From a virus, in the IMG/VR virus record IMGVR_UViG_3300042486_000027, positions 1 to 26,693 of that record: a DNA stretch of 26,693 bases; one strand, written 5' to 3'. Made by a program: the position numbers and the translations under genes. The notes under the pieces are model-generated. The model saw only the letters and a program-made list of their open reading frames with translations, made no database searches and was not told the DNA's origin. Below are positions 15,440-21,961 of the stretch, piece after piece (position 1 is the first letter of the stretch; each line of letters opens with the position of its first letter).

Positions 15440-15957
15440 TACTTCTTTTTCTTCTCTTTCTTTGCCATCTCATCGATTGCTGTCTTGTTGTCAGAAATCC
15501 ACTTTTGTAGCGAGATCAGTTGCTGGGCGTTTTGCTCGCATCTGGAGTAGTTGTTGAAGATGGTGAGGAGGGCTTCATTGTCTTTAATTCCTGAGGGGCT
15601 CGCATCAGAACTTCTGGTGGGGTCGGCATCACTGGATGTGGCACTAGTGTCGTGGAGGAACACCCAACCATTAGACAACTCAAACTGAGCAGGGACAACG
15701 TTCGTAGCGATATCGCGGTATACATATTCTTTTTCCTTGATTATATTAGTTCTATCAACATACTCGGTAATAACTTTACCAGAGATTTCGGCATTTTTCT
15801 TTTCGAGGACAGCAATCTGTTCACTCTTTTTTGCAGCGAATCTTTGAAGTTCTGCTTCGGCATATGCAGATCCCTTCATATATCCATATACAAACACTCC
15901 AAGAATGAGTGCTGCTGCTGCTAATAATTTATACGGGAGAGGGATCATACCAAACAT
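15439..15957 (-). CDS. Rz: Rz-like inner-membrane spanin
   Basis: The 172-residue protein has one N-terminal membrane span (about residues 8-27, YKLLAAAALILGVFVYGYMK) and a periplasmic coiled-coil (AELQRFAAKKSEQIAVLEKK), then a segment GIKDNEALLTIFNNYSRCEQ with one Cys and a Lys-rich end. This is the layout of i-spanins, which bridge to an outer-membrane lipoprotein and fuse the two membranes in the last step of lysis of Gram-negative cells. The decisive support is the nested Rz1 lipoprotein frame at 15516-15725. AGGAAT lies before the ATG. The upstream gene is a two-span holin candidate. Confidence 0.88.
   Translation of the reverse strand: MFGMIPLPYKLLAAAALILGVFVYGYMKGSAYAEAELQRFAAKKSEQIAVLEKKNAEISGKVITEYVDRTNIIKEKEYVYRDIATNVVPAQFELSNGWVFLHDTSATSSDADPTRSSDASPSGIKDNEALLTIFNNYSRCEQNAQQLISLQKWISDNKTAIDEMAKKEKKKK
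15516..15725 (-). CDS. Rz1: Rz1-like outer-membrane spanin lipoprotein, nested in Rz in another frame
   Basis: This 69-residue frame lies wholly inside the Rz gene. It has a lipoprotein signal peptide ending in a lipobox, MYTAISLRTLSLLSLSCLMV then G-C, with lipidation expected on Cys22. The mature part is short and Pro-rich (TTLVPHPVMPTPPEVLM), as in Rz1 o-spanins. AAGGA lies 8-9 nt before its ATG. Nested Rz/Rz1 pairs are known from lambda and many phages of Gram-negative bacteria. Signal peptide, lipobox, proline content, ribosome site and position within an Rz-like gene together make a chance shadow frame unlikely. Confidence 0.9.
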   Translation of the reverse strand: MYTAISLRTLSLLSLSCLMVGCSSTTLVPHPVMPTPPEVLMRAPQELKTMKPSSPSSTTTPDASKTPSN

Positions 15958-15967
15958 ATTTAATTCC

Positions 15968-16219
15968 TTATTCTTCTTCGTCGGATTTCTTAGTTGGTTT
16001 CTTCGGAGCGAACTTCTCTACGCCAGTAATACCAAGAGTACCGATGACAATATACATTACACCGTTGAAGATAAACTCTTCAATTGTGAAGGACCAGAAT
16101 AGATTCGCGATAAAACCGATAGCAATAAGAATAGTAGCAACAACAGCAATCATACGCTTAGTTGATGGATTGCCATTTTCTGACATCATATCTTTAAGAT
16201 ATGTTAGAAATTTGCCCAT
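15968..16219 (-). CDS. Two-span holin candidate, 83 aa
   Basis: The protein has two hydrophobic segments, about residues 22-42 (RMIAVVATILIAIGFIANLF) and 50-67 (FIFNGVMYIVIGTLGITGVE), a short polar N-terminus and a charged C-terminal tail (KKPTKKSDEEE). Size, topology and charged tail fit class II-like holins, and it lies directly upstream of the Rz/Rz1 pair. Holins form membrane lesions that let cytoplasmic endolysin reach the wall. The endolysin gene itself is about 10 kb away, in the same direction. AAGG lies about 10 nt before the ATG. Confidence 0.75.
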   Translation of the reverse strand: MGKFLTYLKDMMSENGNPSTKRMIAVVATILIAIGFIANLFWSFTIEEFIFNGVMYIVIGTLGITGVEKFAPKKPTKKSDEEE

Positions 16220-16225
16220 GGGTTA

Positions 16226-17686
16226 TTACCTTTTTAATTTGACTTTACCAGCGAGGATTCCAACTCTTGATCGATCCATAATACTTTTAGATTCTGCATC
16301 AGAGAAGTTAGAACCGAGGTGGTGTTTGTATGTCTTTTCATCACCCGATGCTGCTGCGTTGCGCATCTTTGTTCCTGACATACCGTGTGAACGGTTTTCA
16401 TCTTTCGGGTAGTGTATTTCTACTCTATGTGGTTTCTCACCATTCAGTTCCGGAATCTTTCCAGTTTCAATCGAATTCTTTAAACGCTCTGCCATTTCCT
16501 TACGATCGTGTCCGAAGTGAAGATGTAATACTTTCTTTGGACCACTCAACGAATGAAATGCACGACCTACCGTTTGACCAGCAGACTTTTCGACCTTGAA
16601 TTCAGCAGCACCGTTTGACTGTTTATTAGCAATATGTTCTCTTTCTTTATCAGAAAACACATCTGACTTACCAGACAAACCAACATGCTTCTTACCAGCG
16701 CCCATTCCACCAACAACATCAATATGATGACCCATATGTGTATGAGGGGATGCACCCATAAATGCTACATGAGCATGTTGTTCTGCTTCTTCCTCAATGT
16801 ATGACTCGTTGGCACGATCGCTAACACCAAGGTGAGTTCGCAGATGCTCAAGAGCAGAACCGTGGTCCATACCTTTCTTGGTAGCAACACCTGCTTTAAA
16901 TTTGTCATATATTTCTTGGTGTTGTGACTTTGGAATATGCTTCTTGATTAATTCTGCCACACCCTTAAATGAATCAATCTTTTTGTGGTCTGCAGTAGCA
17001 CCAAATAGTTGTTTCGATATCTCATCTGGATGCTGAACACCAACATCATTTTCATCTGATCTAGAACGCAGACCATGTGAGATAGAAAACTTATGCGTTG
17101 ACCCTGCCGCTGCATTGATAAGCATCTTGTGATGCACACCTTTAATACCTGCTTTGGTATCTTCCCAACTAGAAGAATGAAGGAACCTATCAGTTTCAGA
17201 TCCAGGATTATGAACACCCTCAAAATCAAATTGATGGTGCTCACCATTCTCGTGGCGCATTACTGCAGAGATTTCGTTACCGTGCTTTTTAGTTCCAGCG
17301 ACGGTATAGTTACCAAACTTTTTACCTGTTGCAAGAGTTGATGCTATTTTGTCTTTATGATCATGACTGACCTGAACGTCGACATCGCCGACATGTGGTT
17401 TATATCTGGCAAATTCGTGGTCGTCAATATGGTTTCCCATAAAATCACGCGAAGAACCTGAATAGACATGACCTGTTTTTAGTTTTTCTTTATCGGCACC
17501 AAATAGATGCTCGCCATGTTCTTTATGAAACGCATCGTGAATCTTACTCAGCGCTGTGTGAACATCTGTTCTACGTGCTGCTCTGGTATCATGTTGAATT
17601 GGGAATGGAGCAGCAGAAGTTTCTTGCCCCTTTGGACCAACTTTAATGTTTCCACCTTCGTTTAGAAAGAACTTAAAACTTTTCAT
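16226..17686 (-). CDS. Double nucleotidyltransferase (Pol-beta-like plus HxGH cytidylyltransferase-like) with capsid-targeting-like N-terminus
   Basis: Residues 1-10, MKSFKFFLNE, fit the T4 capsid-targeting pattern. Residues 40-200 resemble a Pol-beta-type nucleotidyltransferase: GSS at 77-79, then GDVDVQV with D101 and D103, and a possible third Asp in HHQFDFEG (D154). Residues 305-450 resemble the HxGH/ISxTxxR nucleotidylyltransferase superfamily (NMNAT, CTP transferases): FMGASPHTHMGHHID (H317-x-G-H320) and GMSGTKMRN (S437 to R442). The protein is unusually His-rich. Such domains attach NMPs to nucleic acid, protein or small molecules; the real substrate is unknown. Its start overlaps the stop of the ligase-like gene as TAATG with GGGAAA before it, so both are made together. 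The domain calls rest on motifs only. Confidence 0.78.
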   Translation of the reverse strand: MKSFKFFLNEGGNIKVGPKGQETSAAPFPIQHDTRAARRTDVHTALSKIHDAFHKEHGEHLFGADKEKLKTGHVYSGSSRDFMGNHIDDHEFARYKPHVGDVDVQVSHDHKDKIASTLATGKKFGNYTVAGTKKHGNEISAVMRHENGEHHQFDFEGVHNPGSETDRFLHSSSWEDTKAGIKGVHHKMLINAAAGSTHKFSISHGLRSRSDENDVGVQHPDEISKQLFGATADHKKIDSFKGVAELIKKHIPKSQHQEIYDKFKAGVATKKGMDHGSALEHLRTHLGVSDRANESYIEEEAEQHAHVAFMGASPHTHMGHHIDVVGGMGAGKKHVGLSGKSDVFSDKEREHIANKQSNGAAEFKVEKSAGQTVGRAFHSLSGPKKVLHLHFGHDRKEMAERLKNSIETGKIPELNGEKPHRVEIHYPKDENRSHGMSGTKMRNAAASGDEKTYKHHLGSNFSDAESKSIMDRSRVGILAGKVKLKR

Positions 17687-18648
17687 TATTTTTTCCCAAA
17701 CGATAGATTAGATGAAGACTTCGCTTCTTTGAATTTAGGATTGATTGCCTTGAAACGAGTCGCTTCTGGATTAGCGTCTGATGGGTGAACAACCAGTCCC
17801 TCAGTACCAGATCCAAATTTGTTCTTGATTTTCTTTTCTCCAAGGTGTGTAGAAACCTTAGCACTGACACGCTTTTTGATGTTATTAAACTTTTCAATCT
17901 CGGCGAGTTTTGCTTGTTTGTTCTTGGGAACTGTTCTGGTATTAATCAACCCATGATCGAGTTTATGAAAATCTGCTACTTCATCTTTAACATCGACATG
18001 TGATGGCGTGTGCTTAATAATATCATGATCGAATTTAATATTATCATCTGACAAATTGTTCTTAAAGTGTTCAGGATCGTGTTGCTGATTCGTTGGCATC
18101 CTAGAGTGAATAATAAATGCACCTTGTTTACCCAATCCCTTTGTTGAATAGGAAGTGTGAACAAATTTCACTTCATCTTTCTTGTCTCCAGGACGAGCGA
18201 GCGAGCGATTAAATGCTTCACCGCTGACAGCAACTTCGCCGTGCTTCTCGTAATGTTTCGCTAGATGATTTTGTAGTGCACTGTTTGAGTGAAGAGCATC
18301 ATGGAACTTAGACATTGCTGTTGGACCAGTAGGATCATATTCCTTACCAGTCTCAGATGCTCTACGTTTTGCTCGTTCAATATGTCCTGCACCAGTTCTG
18401 ATTCGATCGCTACCAGAACCTGAGTGCTGAGTGTAGAATCCCTGTTCATCGTGCCCAAACTTAAACGTTTGACCATCGGTCTTTTCAGTTACATGATGGA
18501 TATGGACTTTACCACCCTTAGTGGTTTTCTCGAACTCATCCGTAGACAATGAGGGAGTTTGACCACCTGCAGGTGTGGGTGATGAATGCAGGTGCGGTAA
18601 ACCCTGCCTAATAGATGCTTCAGAGAGATATTGAGTAAATGATAACAT
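17686..18648 (-). CDS. Putative ATP-dependent nucleic-acid ligase with capsid-targeting-like N-terminus
   Basis: I start at the ATG at 18648 (MLSFTQYLSE), which follows the late promoter at 18675 and ACGGGAAT; the longer frame to 18774 crosses the promoter and the hairpin element. Residues 1-10 fit the capsid-targeting pattern. Ligase-superfamily motifs then appear in order: motif I K56-T-D-G59 (HHVTEKTDGQTF), a following FKFGHDEQGFYTQHSGSG strand pair, motif III VAVSGEAF (E144), motif IV EGLVVHP (E283) and motif V RFKAINPKFK (K300). The 320-residue length suits a minimal DNA or RNA ligase. K56 would carry AMP. RNA versus DNA substrate cannot be told. It is the first gene of the late block and couples to the double nucleotidyltransferase. 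Confidence 0.78.
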   Translation of the reverse strand: MLSFTQYLSEASIRQGLPHLHSSPTPAGGQTPSLSTDEFEKTTKGGKVHIHHVTEKTDGQTFKFGHDEQGFYTQHSGSGSDRIRTGAGHIERAKRRASETGKEYDPTGPTAMSKFHDALHSNSALQNHLAKHYEKHGEVAVSGEAFNRSLARPGDKKDEVKFVHTSYSTKGLGKQGAFIIHSRMPTNQQHDPEHFKNNLSDDNIKFDHDIIKHTPSHVDVKDEVADFHKLDHGLINTRTVPKNKQAKLAEIEKFNNIKKRVSAKVSTHLGEKKIKNKFGSGTEGLVVHPSDANPEATRFKAINPKFKEAKSSSNLSFGKK

Positions 18649-18674
18649 GGGATTCCCGTTCAATAGTATCTCTC

Positions 18675-18682
18675 TATTTATA
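18675..18682 (-). promoter_or_regulatory. T4-type late promoter TATAAATA
   Basis: TATAAATAGAGAGATAC lies 27 nt before the ATG at 18648 and 2 nt after the T-run of the upstream inverted-repeat element. It opens the late block. Confidence 0.75.
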
Positions 18683-18684
18683 AT

Positions 18685-18773
18685 AAAAATGCCTACGTTA
18701 CTCCGACTTTTACTATGTTTTCTCGCTAAGAGAATGTGTTTACTACGGGTACACCGTTGGTAATCGGTAGGCA
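18685..18773 (-). terminator. Long inverted-repeat element followed by T5; terminator or structured RNA
   Basis: In the 142-nt gap between 18649 and 18790, minus-strand TGCCTAC (18773-18767) pairs with GTAGGCA (18696-18690), followed directly by TTTTTATTA. The enclosed 70 nt holds two perfect small hairpins, ACGG-N5-CCGT (18757-18745) and TTCTC-N5-GAGAA (18734-18720), and a possible short stem CCGA/TCGG next to the outer one. The 84-nt unit thus folds into a branched structure. It sits exactly between the glycosyltransferase stop and the late promoter, so I infer that it ends the early/middle transcript. It may also be an RNA in its own right. It is not a tRNA: no T-loop motif is present. Confidence 0.5.
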
Positions 18774-18790
18774 ATCACCATTAGTATTTA

Positions 18791-19492
18791 TTAAAACACT
18801 TTTTTCCAAGGGAAGTTTATACGAGATGGAACTCTTTCTATTGTATCTGGATCAAATTTTCTGGTATAGAATACCATTTTCTCGTCATCATATACTGGAA
18901 TGATAGCAGTATCATCAATGATTCCTTTTCTACCACCACGACGACAAGTTAGATTTACCCACTCAAGATTTACTTTTTCGCTTATATCAGCAAGTCTGCC
19001 CAGGAATTCTCGATCACCATAATGGAATGGAACCCACGATTCATCATACCCCTCAGATTCCACAAACAGTTTCTTTGAGATAACAAACTGATTGAGTGCA
19101 ACATAGGGATCGCCGCGACCTTTGTAGCGAGCATTAATCTCATACAATTTCAGAGGATCAAGTTCTTCTTTTTGTAATCTGTGCAGTTCGGAGGGTTGAA
19201 GTGTGTAATCGATGTCCAAGAACAACAACCACTCAGTATCGGCAAGCATAGCACCAAGATTGCGGCAACCATGACTATTGAACCCAATATCCTTGGTGAC
19301 TTTATATACTGAAAGATCTATGTTGTCTGAAAATGTAACACCCCGAAAGACTTCCTCGGCGGGAACCTCTTGGGATCCATCGTCGATTAGGATAATCTTG
19401 ATCGGGGTGTTATACACCTTCCACCTCTCGATTTGAGTCTCGAGAAGTGTTCGGTCGTTATAGTAGGTATGGATTATTGTAAATTTGTTCAT
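18791..19492 (-). CDS. Family 2-like (GT-A) glycosyltransferase
   Basis: The 233-residue protein has the GT-A fold signs: an N-terminal beta strand (FTIIHTYYNDRTLLETQIER), KIILIDDGS (D37, D38), a CRNLGAMLADTEWLLFLDID stretch with the metal-binding DxD motif D93-I-D95, and a later HYGDREFLGRL segment where the acceptor-site acid is usual. Such enzymes move a sugar from a nucleotide-sugar donor to protein, glycan or, in some phages, modified DNA bases. No membrane span is present, so it acts in the cytoplasm. Its ATG overlaps the stop of the upstream gene as ATGA. Target unknown. Confidence 0.85.
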   Translation of the reverse strand: MNKFTIIHTYYNDRTLLETQIERWKVYNTPIKIILIDDGSQEVPAEEVFRGVTFSDNIDLSVYKVTKDIGFNSHGCRNLGAMLADTEWLLFLDIDYTLQPSELHRLQKEELDPLKLYEINARYKGRGDPYVALNQFVISKKLFVESEGYDESWVPFHYGDREFLGRLADISEKVNLEWVNLTCRRGGRKGIIDDTAIIPVYDDEKMVFYTRKFDPDTIERVPSRINFPWKKVF

Positions 19493-19854
19493 CCAACAAT
19501 CTGTTTTAGTTCCTCAGTAGCATCAACTTCGGTCAGATCGATAGCAGGAAACTCAACCTGCTCTGTCAGACTATACTGAAGATACTCGTTGTGAGTAAGA
19601 TTCTGATCCAGATACAACTGCCAACCAGAAAGAGTTTCGTGGAACTGCTTAGTATGAGTTTCAATCAGGTGACGTTTTGATTCACATGCCTTGCCGAGAT
19701 CTTCGAGGGTTGGTTCAGCGGTGAACCGAGCAATGACATATTCTTTGGCACCAACCGTTTTCCAAAGCGGCATATCATCAGTCGCGGAGTTTGCCCAAAG
19801 AGAGGTCGTTACGACCAACTTGAGATTTAGTTCTTCATTAGTTACTTCAGTCAT
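19489..19854 (-). CDS. Unknown acidic phage protein, 121 aa
   Basis: Of two in-frame ATGs at 19860 and 19854, the second (MTEVTNEELNLKLVVTTSLW) has AAGGA at good spacing; the first sits directly on that site. The protein is acidic with a Trp-rich beta start, a helical centre (LGKACESKRHLIETHTKQFH) and an acidic end (DLTEVDATEELKQIVG). I do not recognise it. It begins just after the tRNA gene, which ends in T6, and overlaps the glycosyltransferase start by 4 nt. It is probably transcribed from the promoter at 19962. Confidence 0.7.
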   Translation of the reverse strand: MTEVTNEELNLKLVVTTSLWANSATDDMPLWKTVGAKEYVIARFTAEPTLEDLGKACESKRHLIETHTKQFHETLSGWQLYLDQNLTHNEYLQYSLTEQVEFPAIDLTEVDATEELKQIVG

Positions 19855-19871
19855 ATTCATTCCTTAAAAAA

Positions 19872-19948
19872 TGGCGATACCAGTAGGATTCGAACCTACG
19901 ACCTAGAGCTTAGAAGGCTCTTGCTCTATCCAGCTGAGCTATGGCACC
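19872..19948 (-). tRNA. tRNA-Arg, anticodon UCU, CCA encoded
   Basis: The 77-nt minus-strand sequence folds into a complete cloverleaf: acceptor GGTGCCA with TGGTATC (two G-U pairs), D arm GCTC/GAGC, anticodon stem AGAGC/GCTCT around loop CTTCTAA (anticodon TCT), T arm GTAGG-TTCGAAT-CCTAC, discriminator G and an encoded 3' CCA. It reads AGA/AGG Arg codons. T6 follows the CCA directly. A sigma70-like promoter lies 14 nt upstream of its 5' end. Confidence 0.97.
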
Positions 19949-19961
19949 AAGTCAATAATTA

Positions 19962-19990
19962 GTTATACTATATCATTCATAAAAAGTCAA
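19962..19990 (-). promoter_or_regulatory. Sigma70-like promoter upstream of tRNA-Arg
   Basis: TTGACT (19990-19985), a 17-nt spacer and TATAAC (19967-19962) each match the sigma70 consensus in five of six positions. The predicted start lies about 7 nt before the tRNA. It follows shortly after the stop of the 2OG-Fe(II) oxygenase gene, as the other two sigma70-like promoters follow stops. Confidence 0.72.
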
Positions 19991-19997
19991 GTGTTTT

Positions 19998-20570
19998 TTA
20001 TCGAACATCTACTCTTTCTGGATATTCAAACCACCCAGTAGCGATATACTTATGCCCAACAAGATCACGTGCAGCACGGTGAACATGCGTGTATGCAGCA
20101 GGCCAAATAAGCAAAGTTCCTGCCTCTGGTTTAACTGCCAGATCTTGGTGTTTAAACTCAGTCTTACCACCTTCTTCTACAGTGTTTAGATACAACATCC
20201 AAACACCAAACCTGCCTCGATTATTCCCAGAACCCTGTTCAGAATGCCAAGCGTGGAACCCACCACCAGTTTCTGATCTCTGGAACTTCCATCCAGGAGT
20301 AAACAGTTCTAAAAATGCTCGACTGCCAGCACCATATTTCTTGTTGTATTTTCTCCAACCAGCATGGACAGCATCAATAACATAATCCTCTGATGATTTC
20401 AAAGAACCATATCTGCCAGTAAAGATGTTCCAATCTGTTCGAGAAGAATCATCAGACAGAATACAGGCAGAACCTGGATCTGGACGAGAGATAATTTCGT
20501 CCATCGTATCACAGATTTGCTGACACTTTTCGATGCTTAGAGCATTAGGGTATGATTCGATAAAATTCAT
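19998..20570 (-). CDS. 2OG-Fe(II) oxygenase, prolyl-hydroxylase-like
   Basis: The 190-residue protein has the double-stranded beta-helix signature of this superfamily. An iron site H-x-E/D lies in FHAWHSEQG (H109, E111), strand WMLYLNTVEEGGKTEFK follows, then LAVKPEAGTLLIWPAAYTHV with the distal His (H162 or H164), and HKYIATGWF with K174 placed to bind 2-oxoglutarate. Glu instead of Asp at E111 is a small deviation. These enzymes hydroxylate protein side chains, nucleic acid or small molecules. It starts in a TAATG overlap with the helicase stop. Whether it acts on host or phage targets cannot be read from sequence. Confidence 0.85.
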   Translation of the reverse strand: MNFIESYPNALSIEKCQQICDTMDEIISRPDPGSACILSDDSSRTDWNIFTGRYGSLKSSEDYVIDAVHAGWRKYNKKYGAGSRAFLELFTPGWKFQRSETGGGFHAWHSEQGSGNNRGRFGVWMLYLNTVEEGGKTEFKHQDLAVKPEAGTLLIWPAAYTHVHRAARDLVGHKYIATGWFEYPERVDVR

Positions 20571-21961
20571 TAGAAGTTAAACTTTGACATATCTCGTTGA
20601 CGTTGACCGATAGTGGTTTTCTCAAACACTGGCAGATCATCTTGACCCGAACCCATAATACCCTTCTGGGCAGATTCTTCTAGATCATACAGACGCATCT
20701 TACCACGATCGATACCAACCATGAACCTCTTATTTAGTCCTGGATCATTGTATCGATTTTTCAACTGCTTGACCATCAGTTGCCCCATCTTCTCAAGTTC
20801 TTCAGTCGAGATTAGAGCAAACATCAAGTCAGCAGTTGCTGGCAGACCGAAAGACTCGGAAGTGTCAGTAATGTCGACATCGCTGTTAGCATAACCACCA
20901 CGAGTTGTTTGGGTGGCAGACATAACAGGAAGATCAAACTCAACTGCAAATCCACGAAGTTCTTCAGCAATCGCTTTCACATATGTATAAGAGTTTACAC
21001 CTGCTCCTGGTTTGAACCTACTCGACGCACAGATATTAAGGTAATCGACAAACACAATATCTGGAGCAAAGTTGCGCTTCAACCCCAATTCATTTAGCAG
21101 TGCTTTGAAATGCCCAACGTGCGCACTGGCAGTGGGATATTCCTTGACAATTAACTTACCCTCAGTCTTGTTTCGAATCTTCTCGATACGATTGTCAAAC
21201 ATAGACTTAGAAAGATCCTTCAACTCACCGATGTTTACATTCATCATGTTTGCATCGATACGTTCGGCAATCTTTTCTTCGCTCATTTCTAGAGTGATAT
21301 AAAGAACATTCTTACCCTGTGCCAATGCTCCTGCTGCCACGTGACACATGAACAAAGACTTACCTACACCAGTGCCAGCAAGTGCGATGTTCAGAGTCTT
21401 GTTGGGAAGTCCACCATCAGTAATCTTATTGAACATTTCAAGATCGAATGGTAGTTTGTTTTCTTTACGGTGGTAAAATTCAAATCGAGAGTCAGAATTA
21501 TCTAGGTAATCATGTCCAACGTTATTGTCGAAACAAATTCCCAGTGCTTCTTGTAAGATAGAAGGGATACCATCCTGCGAATGGTTCTTATCAGCACCAT
21601 CAATAATCTGAATTGATTTCATGATTGCATTGTAAACTGCCTTATCCTTACAAAACTTCTCAGTCTCTTCGAGCAACCACTTAGAATTAACTTCGAGATC
21701 TGAATCCATTTGAGTTAATTTCTCGTTTAGATTCTTAAACTCGTTTTCATTTACAGTAGTATCATTTTGTGCGGCAATCTCAATTGCCTCGATAGTCGGA
21801 AGAGAATTATACTTGACAATAAACGCATTCATGTAGTTGAATAATTTACGCTCAGAACTATCATGGAAATATTCATCACGCAAGAAAGGAATGATCTTAC
21901 GAGTATAGTCCTCGTCTGAGAACATCTTACTTAGAATTATTGTCTCAATCTTCTTCGACAA
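20570..21961 (-). CDS. 41: Replicative DNA helicase, T4 gp41/DnaB-like
   Basis: The protein unwinds the fork ahead of the lagging strand and loads primase. An N-terminal helical domain (SKMFSDEDYTRKIIPFLRDE) is followed by a RecA-like motor: Walker A GTGVGKS at 196-202 within NIALAGTGVGKSLFMCHVAA, ITLEMSEEKIAERIDANMM, Walker B-like IVFVDYLNICASSRF near 305, and SATQTTRGGYANSD. The 463-residue length fits gp41. The first codon is TTG at 21961, supported by GGAGGA 8 nt upstream; the next in-frame Met is residue 13 and lacks a site. It overlaps the small Cys-rich gene by 17 nt. Confidence 0.95.
   Translation of the reverse strand: MSKKIETIILSKMFSDEDYTRKIIPFLRDEYFHDSSERKLFNYMNAFIVKYNSLPTIEAIEIAAQNDTTVNENEFKNLNEKLTQMDSDLEVNSKWLLEETEKFCKDKAVYNAIMKSIQIIDGADKNHSQDGIPSILQEALGICFDNNVGHDYLDNSDSRFEFYHRKENKLPFDLEMFNKITDGGLPNKTLNIALAGTGVGKSLFMCHVAAGALAQGKNVLYITLEMSEEKIAERIDANMMNVNIGELKDLSKSMFDNRIEKIRNKTEGKLIVKEYPTASAHVGHFKALLNELGLKRNFAPDIVFVDYLNICASSRFKPGAGVNSYTYVKAIAEELRGFAVEFDLPVMSATQTTRGGYANSDVDITDTSESFGLPATADLMFALISTEELEKMGQLMVKQLKNRYNDPGLNKRFMVGIDRGKMRLYDLEESAQKGIMGSGQDDLPVFEKTTIGQRQRDMSKFNF

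Noticed and set aside
18690-18773. The 84-nt inverted-repeat element as a tRNA on either strand
   Set aside because: It has a 7-bp outer stem and internal hairpins but no T-loop TTC motif, no conventional D arm and no 7-nt anticodon loop with U33.
18784-18792. AATAAATA near-match to a late promoter at the end of the glycosyltransferase gene
   Set aside because: One mismatch in the core box, and the inverted-repeat element lies directly downstream; the exact box at 18675 explains the late start better.
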